This document shows positions 34,672 to 42,933 of a DNA stretch of 64,000 nucleotides, piece by piece. Position 1 is the first letter of the stretch, and each line of letters starts with the position of its first letter. The notes under the pieces are model-generated. The model saw only the letters and a list, made by a program, of their open reading frames with translations, did no database searches and was not told where the DNA came from. A program made the translations under genes and the position numbers. This DNA is from UBA7239 sp964509075. Its GTDB lineage: Bacteria > Pseudomonadota > Gammaproteobacteria > Pseudomonadales > UBA7239. The stretch spans positions 62,001 through 126,000 of the forward strand of contig CAZDWC010000004.1 of the NCBI GenBank assembly GCA_964509075.1, written 5' to 3'.

Positions 34672-35991
34672 TTACGCAGACTGGTTAATGTTGCTGCGAT
34701 CGTGCGTCTGCACATGCTGGAATTCCGGGTAGCCCAATTCGGCGTGCTCGGTGAAATCCAGACCGCGCTGTTCGTGCAGGGTTTCCGAACGCAGGCCCAC
34801 GGTGGCGCGGATCAGCATGTACATGATCAGCGACACAAAAAACGCCCAGAAGAATGCCGCCAGCACGCCGATCACCTGCACCATGACAATCTGCGGGTTG
34901 AGCATGTCGCCGGCAAAAAACAAGCCTGCCGCAATCGTGCCCCACGCGCCGCAGACACCATGCACGCTCACGGCATCCACCACGTCATCCAGACGCAGCA
35001 TCTGCACCGCCGCCGAGCCCACCAGGGTCAGCATGCCGGCGATCAATCCGGTGAGAATGGCGTAGGGCACTTCCATCGTCGCGCAGCCGGCGGTAATGGC
35101 AACCAGCCCACCGAGACTGCCGTTCAGCGCCGAGGTCAGCAGCACCGGCCGGCCGAGCAGCAACAGCAAGGTCGAGATACCCACGGCACCCGCACAGGCC
35201 GACAAGTGTGTATTGAGAATGATCTTGCCCACCGAGACATCGGCTTTCAACGTCGAACCGCCATTGAAACCGAACCAGCCAAACCAGAGGATGAACGCAC
35301 CCAGCGCCACCAGCGTGAGGTTGTGACCGGGAATCGCACGCACTTCGCCATCCGGCGCGAAACGCCCGAGACGCGGACCGACGATGATGATGCCGGCCAG
35401 CGCACACCAGCCGCCAATGGAATGCACAACCGTCGAGCCGGCAAAATCGATGAAGCCCATCTCCTTCAGCCAGCCGTTACTGCCATACAGACCACCCCAC
35501 GCCCAGCTGCCGAACACCGGGTAGATGAAGCCGGTAATCAGGCACGCGCCCACCAGATAACCGGAATATTTCGTGCGCTCCGCCATGGCGCCGCTGGCGA
35601 TGGTGGTTGCCGTGGCGGCAAACATCATCTGGAACAGTAACTGCGTGTAATCCCAGTTCGAAATATCCGCCGGCGCAAAATGATCCACACCAAACCAACC
35701 CGATGGATTGCTGCCAAACATGATGCCGAAGCCCACCAGCCAGAAAATCAGGCTGCCATAACAGGCATCCATGTAATTTTTCATGATGACGTTGACGGCA
35801 TTTTTCGCGCGCGTCATGCCGCCTTCGAGAAAGGCAAATCCCGCCTGCATCAGAAATATCAATGCACAAGATGTAGCAACCCACACGGTATTGATGGATT
35901 CATCCGTGAGACTTGTTTCATCCGCTGAACAGAAACAGGAAAGCAGGGACAGGCCAACAAATGCAGACAGCAAGACAACAGGTTTTTTCAC
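34672..35991 (-). CDS. amt: Ammonium transporter Amt
   Basis: This 439-residue ammonium channel has a cleavable signal-like N-terminus (VVLLSAFVGLSLLSCFCSADE) and about 11 membrane helices. The twin histidines of the pore are in VVHSIGGW and VSVHGVCGAWG, and the Amt signature DFAGSTVVHSIGG is intact. Two start codons compete: GTG at 36006 and GTG at 35991. The latter has GGAGG eight bases upstream and gives a proper signal peptide, so it is chosen. A sigma-54 promoter lies just upstream, which fits NtrC control under nitrogen limitation. It is followed by an unrecognised gene 12 nt downstream rather than glnK. Confidence 0.93.
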   Translation of the reverse strand: MKKPVVLLSAFVGLSLLSCFCSADETSLTDESINTVWVATSCALIFLMQAGFAFLEGGMTRAKNAVNVIMKNYMDACYGSLIFWLVGFGIMFGSNPSGWFGVDHFAPADISNWDYTQLLFQMMFAATATTIASGAMAERTKYSGYLVGACLITGFIYPVFGSWAWGGLYGSNGWLKEMGFIDFAGSTVVHSIGGWCALAGIIIVGPRLGRFAPDGEVRAIPGHNLTLVALGAFILWFGWFGFNGGSTLKADVSVGKIILNTHLSACAGAVGISTLLLLLGRPVLLTSALNGSLGGLVAITAGCATMEVPYAILTGLIAGMLTLVGSAAVQMLRLDDVVDAVSVHGVCGAWGTIAAGLFFAGDMLNPQIVMVQVIGVLAAFFWAFFVSLIMYMLIRATVGLRSETLHEQRGLDFTEHAELGYPEFQHVQTHDRSNINQSA

Positions 35992-36026
35992 GGCGAAAAC
36001 CTCCACGACAGCATGAACCGTGGAAG

Positions 36027-36042
36027 AGCAATCCTTATGCCA
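36027..36042 (-). promoter_or_regulatory. Sigma-54 (-24/-12) promoter of amt
   Basis: The minus strand reads TGGCATAAGGATTGCT, with GG and GC exactly ten bases apart as in the TGGCAY-N5-TTGCW consensus. The predicted start point falls about 25 nt before the GTG of amt. Nitrogen control by sigma-54 and NtrC is the usual regulation of this family. Confidence 0.72.
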
Positions 36043-36106
36043 GACGCTTATAGTGTCGGCTTTTCATATGAAGAAGGCGAAAAAACCCGGTTAACAAAAA
36101 GCATGC

Positions 36107-36142
36107 GCACCACAAGCGCGCAAGCGCGCGCCATTGTGGTGC
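36107..36142 (-). terminator. Hairpin after plsC
   Basis: An outer 9-bp stem GCACCACAA/TTGTGGTGC encloses a GCGCGC palindrome; on the minus strand a TTTTT run follows a few bases later. It lies 5 nt beyond the plsC stop codon and probably ends the glyQ-glyS-gmhB-plsC transcript. Confidence 0.55.
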
Positions 36143-36146
36143 TGCA

Positions 36147-36947
36147 TTATGCGGAATAACGCGATACGCGTTTGACTTCAGCCTCTATCCAAGCCTCGGC
36201 CTGATTCATCAGCGTGCGACTTTCTGCCGTGCTGCTGTCTATTGGTTTGCCGATGACCACGCGAATGGTGCCTGGATATTTCAGGAAACGTTTGCCCGGC
36301 CAGTGTTCACCGGCATTGTGTGCCACCGGCAACAAGGGCACGCCGGCTTTCTTGGCGAGATCGGCACCGCCGCGCGCGTAGCGCCCCGTTTGCAGCGGAT
36401 CAATGCGCGTGCCTTCCGGAAAAATCAGCACACAGATTCCATTGTGTAAACGCTCACAACCCTGCTCGACAATCTGCTTCAACGATTCGCGACGCTGGCT
36501 GCGATCAATCGCAATCGGCTGCGTAGTCGCCAACCCCCAACCGAAACCGGGAATGCTCAGCAGCTCTTTTTTCAGAATGGTGCACACGGGGCGAAACGGC
36601 AGTTGCAGGTAAAACGTTTCCCACTGGCTCTGGTGCTTGGCCACCACCACATAAGGCCGTGCCGGAATATTTTCCAGTCCTTCGACCGTAAAACGCACGC
36701 CGCAAATAATACGCAGCAGATGCACGATAATAAAATTCCAGGCGCATATATAGGCGACACAGGCACGGTAGCCAAACCAGCGCACAATGGTGCCGCCGGT
36801 AATGCCGAACCACGCGGTCAACAGGCCGTAAAACACATAGAAAACTGTCGCGCGCAGCCCATACCACAGTGTTTGTGCCGTGGTCAGCTTCGGCAGAAAT
36901 ACTGGTGTCTGCTTTTCCTGTTGTGCATCCTGCTCAATATTCGGCAT
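36147..36947 (-). CDS. plsC: 1-acyl-sn-glycerol-3-phosphate acyltransferase (PlsC family)
   Basis: This 266-residue membrane-associated acyltransferase has a hydrophobic segment near residues 25-60. Motif I is KHQSQWET, the HX4E variant common in gammaproteobacterial relatives instead of HX4D, and motif III is LIFPEGTRI. It should acylate lysophosphatidic acid or a related lipid. The ATG at 36947 overlaps the gmhB stop by 14 nt. The longer frame to 36986 lies inside gmhB and is rejected. It is the last gene of glyQ-glyS-gmhB-plsC, an order also found next to gyrB in Pseudomonas. Confidence 0.9.
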   Translation of the reverse strand: MPNIEQDAQQEKQTPVFLPKLTTAQTLWYGLRATVFYVFYGLLTAWFGITGGTIVRWFGYRACVAYICAWNFIIVHLLRIICGVRFTVEGLENIPARPYVVVAKHQSQWETFYLQLPFRPVCTILKKELLSIPGFGWGLATTQPIAIDRSQRRESLKQIVEQGCERLHNGICVLIFPEGTRIDPLQTGRYARGGADLAKKAGVPLLPVAHNAGEHWPGKRFLKYPGTIRVVIGKPIDSSTAESRTLMNQAEAWIEAEVKRVSRYSA

Positions 36948-37545
36948 CGAGCCACTCCTGCACAATATCGGCCGGCGTCTGCGCAATCAGGTAATCTGCC
37001 GCTTCGCTCAGGTCATCAAACACAGCAACGTCATCAAACTCGCCGCTGTCATCGTCGGCAATTTTCGCTTCGGTTTTTTCACCCTTGCCGGTGCGCACCA
37101 GCACAGGTGTGCAACCGCGCGCCATGCCTGCCTGCAAATCGCGCAGGCTGTCGCCCACCACAAACGCGCCTTCAAGATCGCAACCCAGCGTGGCGGCAAT
37201 CTGGTCAAACAAACCGGATTGCGGTTTGCGGCAATCGCAGTAATCGTCGGGTTTGTGCGGGCAGTACACAATCGTCGCAATATCACCGCCGGCATCGCGC
37301 ACCAGTTGCAGCAGGTGTTCGTGCATGGCTTCCAGTTCGTCTTCATCGATCAGGCCGCGACCGATGCCGGACTGGTTGGTCGCCACCGCAATGGTGAAAC
37401 CGTGTTCGTACAGACGCGCGATGGCTTCGATGCTGCCATCGATGGGAATCCACTCATCGACTGTCTTCACGAACTCGTCGGAGTCTTCGTTGATCACGCC
37501 GTCGCGATCGAGCACAACCACTTTCATGCCGGGAGGCGTTCTCAT
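36934..37545 (-). CDS. gmhB: D-glycero-beta-D-manno-heptose-1,7-bisphosphate 7-phosphatase
   Basis: This 203-residue HAD phosphatase removes the C7 phosphate in ADP-heptose synthesis for LPS inner core. The HAD nucleophile motif is DRDGVINED, motif II is VATNQSG, the zinc-binding loop is CPHKPDDYCDCRKP, and motif IV is VVGDSLRDLQA. The family-specific zinc site separates it from histidinol phosphatase. The start at 37545 overlaps the glyS stop (ATGA), supporting translational coupling; an ATG six codons in is the minimal start. An acidic insertion near residues 165-175 (ADDDSGEFDD) is unusual but should lie on the surface. Confidence 0.92.
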   Translation of the reverse strand: MRTPPGMKVVVLDRDGVINEDSDEFVKTVDEWIPIDGSIEAIARLYEHGFTIAVATNQSGIGRGLIDEDELEAMHEHLLQLVRDAGGDIATIVYCPHKPDDYCDCRKPQSGLFDQIAATLGCDLEGAFVVGDSLRDLQAGMARGCTPVLVRTGKGEKTEAKIADDDSGEFDDVAVFDDLSEAADYLIAQTPADIVQEWLDAEY

Positions 37546-39647
37546 TTTTTCTCCGGCACCAGTTGGGAAATATCGGCCACATATAGAAACAGACCACGCA
37601 AATTTACTAATAGGGTCAAGCGGTTTTTGCGTAGTGCGTCGTCATCGGCCATGACCATCACCGTATCGAAGAAGGCATCCACCGGATCGCGCAAGTCTGC
37701 TAGTGACGACAGTATTTGTGTGTAATCGTGACTGTCGTATAGCGGCATTAACGCATTGGCCTTATCAGATAGCGCCTCATAGAGATTTCTTTCAGCATCC
37801 TCCTGAAACAATGCCGGATTTACGAGAGACGAAATATTCTCACCTTCTGCCGATTTGCTGAGAATATTGGAAACCCGCTTGTTGGCCGCCGCGAGGCTCG
37901 CCGCCTGCGGCAACTGCGTGAAGCTGTGTACCGCCAGCACGCGCTTGTGTATATCCAGCGGTGCAGACAACTGTTTTGCTGCCACAGCGTTGAAGGTTTC
38001 GGTTGCAATGCTGTCTTCGAGATAAATGGCGCGCAAACGCTCCAGCATGTACTCGAGAACCTTACTTTCCAGATCAGCAACTTTCAGCGTCACGGAAAAA
38101 TTACCGCGCGCAAAAGCAATGAGATCGCGCAAATCCAGATCCAGTTCGCGCTTGATCAGAATATTGAGCGCACCGATGCTGGCACGGCGCAATGCAAACG
38201 GGTCTTTCGATCCCGTCGGCGTCTGACCAATGCCGAAAATGCCGACCAGCGAATCCAAACGATCCGCCAGCGCCACAGCACAACCGGTCAAGGTCTGCGG
38301 CACGGCATCGCCGGCAAATTTCGGCAAATATTGCTCGCGCATGGCGGCGGCCACTTCCTCTGGCTCATTGTCATGGCGCGCGTAATAACTGCCGGCAATA
38401 CCTTGCATGGTGTCGAATTCCTGCACCATGCTGGAGAGCAGATCACACTTGCTTAACTGCCCTGCGCGCTCGGACCAAGCAACATTGCCGCCTATTCTGC
38501 TGGCTATGTATGCAGCAAGTTTGGCTACACGTTCCGTTTTATCAAACAGCGAACCGAGTTCGGCCTGAAAAGTCACAGTTTTCAGTTTTTCGCGACGGTC
38601 TGCCAGCTTCGTTTTCAAATCCGTGTTGAAGAAAAACGCGGCATCGGTAAGGCGCGGGCGAATCACGCGCTCATTGCCGTCGATCACTTTTGCCGGATCT
38701 TTGCTCTCGATATTGGACACCGTGATGAAATGCGGCAGCAGTTTGCCGTTGGCATCCACCACGTGGAAATATTTCTGGTGCTCGCTCATCGACGAGATCA
38801 AGGCTTCCTGCGGCACCTGCAAAAAGCGTTCTTCAAACTTGCCGGCGAGCACCACCGGCCATTCAACCAGCGCGGTGACTTCGTCCAGCAGATCACGCTC
38901 GATTACCGCCTTGCCGCCGAGATCTGCCGCCAGCTTTTCCACCTGCGCGACAATCTTTTCGCGGCGCACCTTGAAGCAGGCTTCCACATAATGATCGCGC
39001 AGCAGTTGCTGGTAGTCTTTCGGCGTGGCGATGCTCAACTCGCCATCGGCATGGAAACGGTGGCCGCGCGTGATGCGCCCGGCTTTCTGTTCGAGAATTT
39101 CGCAGTCGATCACTTCGCTGCCGTACAGCATCACCAACCAGTGCACCGGACGCACGAACTCGGCGCGGCGCGCACCCCAGCGCATGCGCTTGGGAATCGG
39201 CAATTCATGCAGTGCTTTTTCCACCATGGCCGGCAACAGTTCTGTGGCGCTGCGGCCTTTTTCCATCGCGCGGAATACCAGACGCTCGCCCTTGTCAGAC
39301 GGCACACGCTCCAGTTGTTCAATATCCACGCCATTGCTTTTGGCAAAGCCCATTGCCGCAGGTGACGGTTTGCCGTCGGCGCCGAATGCCTGCGCAACGA
39401 ATGGGCCCAGCTTCTCTACTGCACGATCCGCCTGCGTGGCAGCGAGATCTACCACGCGCGCTGCAAGACGGCGTGGTGAGGCAAAAATCTGCGTGGCTTT
39501 TTTATCGTAAGAGAGGCCGGCATTGTCCAGCTCGCGAAACAGCGTGGCAGAAAAACTTTTCAGCAATTCCTTCAAGGCTTTTGGCGGCAGCTCTTCAGTA
39601 CCCAGCTCGACCAGGAAATCATTTTGAACCAGAGACGCAGACATCAT
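37542..39647 (-). CDS. glyS: Glycyl-tRNA synthetase beta subunit
   Basis: This 701-residue beta subunit of the alpha2beta2 bacterial GlyRS starts DFLVELGTEELPPKALKEL, the family signature. It has the HD-like and anticodon-binding regions typical of a full-length protein (E. coli 689 residues). It recognises tRNA-Gly and works with GlyQ, encoded just upstream with a four-base ATGA overlap. It also overlaps gmhB by ATGA at its 3' end. Confidence 0.96.
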   Translation of the reverse strand: MMSASLVQNDFLVELGTEELPPKALKELLKSFSATLFRELDNAGLSYDKKATQIFASPRRLAARVVDLAATQADRAVEKLGPFVAQAFGADGKPSPAAMGFAKSNGVDIEQLERVPSDKGERLVFRAMEKGRSATELLPAMVEKALHELPIPKRMRWGARRAEFVRPVHWLVMLYGSEVIDCEILEQKAGRITRGHRFHADGELSIATPKDYQQLLRDHYVEACFKVRREKIVAQVEKLAADLGGKAVIERDLLDEVTALVEWPVVLAGKFEERFLQVPQEALISSMSEHQKYFHVVDANGKLLPHFITVSNIESKDPAKVIDGNERVIRPRLTDAAFFFNTDLKTKLADRREKLKTVTFQAELGSLFDKTERVAKLAAYIASRIGGNVAWSERAGQLSKCDLLSSMVQEFDTMQGIAGSYYARHDNEPEEVAAAMREQYLPKFAGDAVPQTLTGCAVALADRLDSLVGIFGIGQTPTGSKDPFALRRASIGALNILIKRELDLDLRDLIAFARGNFSVTLKVADLESKVLEYMLERLRAIYLEDSIATETFNAVAAKQLSAPLDIHKRVLAVHSFTQLPQAASLAAANKRVSNILSKSAEGENISSLVNPALFQEDAERNLYEALSDKANALMPLYDSHDYTQILSSLADLRDPVDAFFDTVMVMADDDALRKNRLTLLVNLRGLFLYVADISQLVPEKK

Positions 39648-40594
39648 TTGTCTCCTTTGCTGTGTTTGGCCGTCACTTCATCGCGCAGTGCTGCAGGCGC
39701 CAGCGGGAAACCGAGAGCGAGACGCGCATCGAAATACGCTTGCGCCACCGCGCGCGCCAGTGTGCGCACACGCAGGATGTAACGCTGGCGCTCGGTCACG
39801 GAAATCGCGTGGCGCGCATCCAGCAAATTGAAAGCGTGCGAGGCTTTCATCACCATTTCATACGCCGGCAATGGCAAACCCTTTTCCATCAGCCGCGTGG
39901 ACTCGCGCTCGTAAACATCGAAGCACTGGAACATGAAATCGACATCGGCTTCTTCAAAATTGAAGTGCGACATTTCCACTTCGTTCTGGTGAAACACATC
40001 GCCGTAGGTGACGGGCTTGCCATCCGGGCCTATCGTCCACACCAGATCGAAAATCGAATCCACGCCCTGCAAATACATCGCAATGCGCTCAAGACCGTAG
40101 GTGATCTCGCCGGTGACCGGATAACACTCGATGCCACCCACCTGTTGGAAATAGGTGAACTGCGTGACTTCCATGCCGTTCAGCCACACTTCCCAGCCCA
40201 GACCCCAGGCGCCAAGCGTCGGCGATTCCCAGTTGTCTTCCACGAAACGGATGTCGTGCACGGCAGTGTCCACGCCCAGCTCTTTCAGAGAGTCCAGATA
40301 CAGTTGCTGGATGTTGTCGGGCGACGGTTTCAGCACCACCTGAAACTGGTAGTAGTGCTGCAGGCGGTTCGGGTTTTCGCCGTAGCGACCATCCGCCGGG
40401 CGGCGGCAGGGCTGCACATAAGCGGCATTCCAGGTTTCCGGCCCCACCGCACGCAGAAAGGTGGCGGGGTGAAAGGTGCCTGCGCCCACTTCCATATCCA
40501 GCGGCTGCAGGATCACGCAGCCCTGGCGGGCCCAGTACTGTTGCAGGGCCAGTATCAGGCCCTGGAAGGTGGAAACATCGACGGTGCTGCTCAC
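39644..40594 (-). CDS. glyQ: Glycyl-tRNA synthetase alpha subunit
   Basis: This 316-residue class II catalytic subunit opens with FQGLILALQQYWARQGCVILQP and MEVGAGTFHPATFLRA and includes YVQPCRRPADGRYGENPNRLQHYYQ, all strongly conserved in GlyQ. It is the first gene of the operon glyQ-glyS-gmhB-plsC, with a perfect -10 box (TATAAT) some 35-40 nt upstream. A canonical riboswitch or T-box was not seen. Confidence 0.96.
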   Translation of the reverse strand: MSSTVDVSTFQGLILALQQYWARQGCVILQPLDMEVGAGTFHPATFLRAVGPETWNAAYVQPCRRPADGRYGENPNRLQHYYQFQVVLKPSPDNIQQLYLDSLKELGVDTAVHDIRFVEDNWESPTLGAWGLGWEVWLNGMEVTQFTYFQQVGGIECYPVTGEITYGLERIAMYLQGVDSIFDLVWTIGPDGKPVTYGDVFHQNEVEMSHFNFEEADVDFMFQCFDVYERESTRLMEKGLPLPAYEMVMKASHAFNLLDARHAISVTERQRYILRVRTLARAVAQAYFDARLALGFPLAPAALRDEVTAKHSKGDK

Positions 40595-40629
40595 GGTGCG
40601 CCTTTGCTATCGGGTAACGAAAGAGGCGC

Positions 40630-40658
40630 ATTATACGGCGCCAGCCGGCCGACGTGGC
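40630..40658 (-). promoter_or_regulatory. Probable promoter of the glyQ operon
   Basis: The minus strand carries a perfect -10 TATAAT (40630-40635) in the 70-bp gap between the Fic and glyQ genes. The -35 region at 17-nt spacing (GCCACG) is poor. Activity may depend on an activator or an extended -10. Confidence 0.4.
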
Positions 40659-40664
40659 TACTGT

Positions 40665-42023
40665 TCACACATGATGTTGGATCCTTTCCTGCAAATCCGG
40701 CGGCGCGATGAACACATCCGTCTTGCCGGATTTGAATTTTTGCAGCAGCCGATATTTATCGGACAAATCCAGCAAATCGGTTCTCGCTGTCTGGTACACC
40801 ACACCATGCGATGTCTGGTGGCTTTTGATCGTGTATTGCGCTCCCGGATTTTTCAGTGCATTGCGCAGCAGACTCATCTGGCGAAAGTTCAGCAGGCTTT
40901 TCAGCGGTGAATGTTCCAGCGCCGCTTCTGTTTCACGCTGCTGCCTGGCCTTGTCTGCCAGGTAATTATGCAGATCATTGATGGCCTGCTTGATCACCGC
41001 CAATTGGTGAACAATGAAATAAGTCACATCATTGTCATCGGTTTCCGTGTGAAGGAAAGCCTGCATGTACTGCGCCGGTGCTTTCTTGATGACGCGGGAA
41101 ATGGAGAGATATTCCATCAGCCAGAAATTCTGCCGCGACATCACCCAGTAGAACAATGCGCGCGCTGTTCTGCCGTTTCCATCCACAAACGGGTGGTCAT
41201 AGCCGAGCATGAAATGCACGATGATGGCGCGAATAACCGGCGGCATGTACTGGCCATCCCGCTCTTCGTTACCATTGGCAAAATCACAAAGCCGCTGTAG
41301 TCGCTCTGGCAATTCACTAGCGTGTGGGGGGACATGCAGCAGCTCGTCTTGCAACGAGAACACGCAGATGTCATCGCTTCTCTGCCGGAATGCCCCTGCC
41401 TTGCCGGTATCTTCCTGCGCGAGCGTGCCGTCAGTGAGTATCCGGTGCAGCTCGAACACCATCGCTGGTGTGAGGGGGTACTCCTTCATCTCGCGGATAA
41501 AGGCCATCGCCCGGTAATTGTTGAAAATCATTTTCTCGGAATGGTTCTGCGGCGCACGCCCGGTTCGAATCATTTCCTTGGCAACCCGGCGCGTGGTAGC
41601 CGCGCCTTCCAGCTGACTGGAACTGATGGCCTCCTCGATCAGTGTATTAATAAGGTAGGTTTGCTGCGTGCTGGCATCACGGATATTTTCTGCTCCGCGA
41701 ATCGTGCCCGTGGCATGCTCGCTGATCCATAGCATGTCACGAATCACGGTGTCCGGCAGGCAATAGGTGAACGGCTTGCCTGTCTTGTCTGCAAAGCGCA
41801 GTGACTTGCCCAGCTTGGCTCTGGCCTGCCGCGTGGCGTGCCAGTACCACTCCGGGGTATAGCCTTGTGGTGGTTCCAGATGCCGCAGTTTGTCCCAGTG
41901 CAGGTAGCGGCCTTTGCTGTCGACAGGCCCGATGACACTGTTCATCAACAACCCCAAAGACTGCCGAAGCTCCTCGGGATTCATTTGTGTAATATCCGGC
42001 ATGACCGGAGGCAAAACAGGCAT
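40665..42023 (-). CDS. Fic family protein (putative AMP transferase) with C-terminal winged helix
   Basis: This 452-residue Fic protein has a complete catalytic motif HPFVDGNGR (His277), so it should transfer AMP or a related nucleotide to a hydroxyl. An N-terminal inhibitory helix motif, SSSQLEGA, places it in class II (self-inhibited). A DUF4172-like N-domain and a C-terminal region (MSLLRNALKNPGAQYTIKSHQ) that looks like a winged helix suggest DNA binding. The start at 42023 is chosen over 42089 because two palindromic operator-like sites fill the interval. It is a single gene between glyQ and cspA and looks like an accessory insertion in a conserved region. Target unknown. Confidence 0.88.
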   Translation of the reverse strand: MPVLPPVMPDITQMNPEELRQSLGLLMNSVIGPVDSKGRYLHWDKLRHLEPPQGYTPEWYWHATRQARAKLGKSLRFADKTGKPFTYCLPDTVIRDMLWISEHATGTIRGAENIRDASTQQTYLINTLIEEAISSSQLEGAATTRRVAKEMIRTGRAPQNHSEKMIFNNYRAMAFIREMKEYPLTPAMVFELHRILTDGTLAQEDTGKAGAFRQRSDDICVFSLQDELLHVPPHASELPERLQRLCDFANGNEERDGQYMPPVIRAIIVHFMLGYDHPFVDGNGRTARALFYWVMSRQNFWLMEYLSISRVIKKAPAQYMQAFLHTETDDNDVTYFIVHQLAVIKQAINDLHNYLADKARQQRETEAALEHSPLKSLLNFRQMSLLRNALKNPGAQYTIKSHQTSHGVVYQTARTDLLDLSDKYRLLQKFKSGKTDVFIAPPDLQERIQHHV

Positions 42024-42044
42024 CTTCACGGCAGCCCAGCCAAT

Positions 42045-42067
42045 TACTAATTTGTGAAAAATTAGTA
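42045..42067. promoter_or_regulatory. Palindromic operator 1 of the fic gene
   Basis: TACTAATTT-GTGAA-AAATTAGTA is a perfect 9-bp inverted repeat 22 nt before the fic start codon. It abuts a minus-strand TATACT that could be the -10 box, so a bound protein would block transcription. Confidence 0.6.
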
Positions 42068-42089
42068 TATGCGGTGTTTGCCACTGCAT

Positions 42090-42114
42090 CTACTAATTTA
42101 GTTAAAAATAGTAG
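42090..42114. promoter_or_regulatory. Palindromic operator 2 of the fic gene
   Basis: CTACTAATTT-N5-AAAATAGTAG repeats operator 1 with one mismatch in the right arm, centred about 46 bp upstream of it. Two matched sites suggest cooperative binding, possibly by the Fic C-terminal winged helix. Confidence 0.55.
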
Positions 42115-42184
42115 ATAGGGTGAATTGCCTTTAAAAACAAACCGGTTAGCTTGATCTTTGATCCGGCTGTTGCCCTCAGGCAAT

Positions 42185-42219
42185 AAAAAAGCCGCCCGGC
42201 TTGCGCGGGGCGGCTTTTT
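42185..42219. terminator. Intrinsic terminator after cspA
   Basis: A GCCGCCC/GGGCGGC stem is flanked by an A-run and a T-run and works on both strands. It lies 16 nt past the cspA stop codon. Confidence 0.88.
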
Positions 42220-42234
42220 GTCAGCGGTACGGTC

Positions 42235-42444
42235 TTAGATGACTTGTACGTTGCTGGCTTGCGGGCCTTTTTGGCCTTGGGTGACTTCGAAGCTTACGCG
42301 CTGGCCTTCAGCCAGCGTTTTGAAGCCTGAGCCCTGAATGGCGCTGAAGTGTACGAATACATCTTTGCCATTGTCCTGCTCGATGAAGCCGAAGCCTTTG
42401 CTTTCGTTGAACCACTTGACCTTGCCAGTTGCTTGGTTAGACAT
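42235..42444 (-). CDS. Cold shock protein, CspA family
   Basis: This 69-residue single cold-shock domain has the RNP1 motif KGFGFIEQD and RNP2 motif VFVHFSAI. It binds single-stranded RNA and DNA as a chaperone. The ATG at 42444 has GGGAGA about 8 nt upstream; the longer frame to 42519 lies in the leader. A leader of about 150 nt (see the leader feature) is typical of temperature-regulated csp genes, but low-temperature induction cannot be shown from sequence because many CspA-type genes are constitutive. Confidence 0.95.
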   Translation of the reverse strand: MSNQATGKVKWFNESKGFGFIEQDNGKDVFVHFSAIQGSGFKTLAEGQRVSFEVTQGQKGPQASNVQVI

Positions 42445-42756
42445 CTTTTCTCTCCCGGGTGTACCCCAGATAAATGGAACGTTGTCCGCGAACGGACGGT
42501 TTATCTGAAAATCCTGCACTTACTCGGGTTGAAACCAAGCGGTACTACTAGAGGGCCATCGGTATTCGGGTGGTAACTGTAGCTTTTCAGTGAGTTCAAG
42601 TGTATGCGCTTGGGGGAGGATGTAAAGTGAAATTTTCATGTCAGGCTTGACAGGGGGCTTGCTTGTTGAACCGCTCGGCGTATCATCGCCCGCCCGGTCA
42701 ACCGGCCGGCCTGTTTTACACATTCACAACCGCAAACTCACAGGAGCAGAGCCATC
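42445..42756. other. Gap between cspA and the short plus-strand gene: leader and promoters
   Basis: This 312-bp non-coding stretch holds a minus-strand promoter candidate for cspA, TTTACA-N16-TACACT (42599-42626), giving a leader of roughly 150 nt with a small hairpin GTCCG-CGAA-CGGAC (42484-42497). On the plus strand, TTGCTT-N16-TATCAT near 42659-42686 could serve the 55-residue gene. No open frame with coding character was seen. Confidence 0.45.
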
Positions 42757-42924
42757 ATGGGCCAGAAAGATCGCCCTATCCGGGCACGCAACCGCCACGC
42801 GATCAATCCGATCATGCGCAAGGGCGGTGTTCACGAGAAATCCAGCGGCAGCAAGCGTGCTGCTGACAAGCAATCCCTGCGCGCGCAGCTGGCAAAACCG
42901 GCTGCCGACCGCCAAGCCGCCTGA
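42757..42924 (+). CDS. Small basic protein of 55 residues, function unknown
   Basis: This short gene is preceded by AGGAG ten bases before the ATG. The product is strongly basic, with RNRHAINPIMRKGGVHEKS and an alternating Lys/Arg/Ala tail. It resembles small conserved basic proteins of gammaproteobacteria that carry an RNP...RKGGVHEKS core (DUF7230-like, from memory). The charge suggests nucleic-acid or ribosome binding. It is the only plus-strand gene between 30 and 63 kb. A promoter-like TTGCTT-N16-TATCAT lies 70 nt upstream. The clean ribosome binding site and family-like core support a real gene. Confidence 0.7.
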   Translation: MGQKDRPIRARNRHAINPIMRKGGVHEKSSGSKRAADKQSLRAQLAKPAADRQAA

Positions 42925-42933
42925 TCGATCCGA

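Noticed and set aside
36107..36142. NtrC dyad upstream of amt
   Set aside because: The half-sites GCACCA and TGGTGC are far apart and form the arms of a hairpin behind plsC, so a terminator explains them better.
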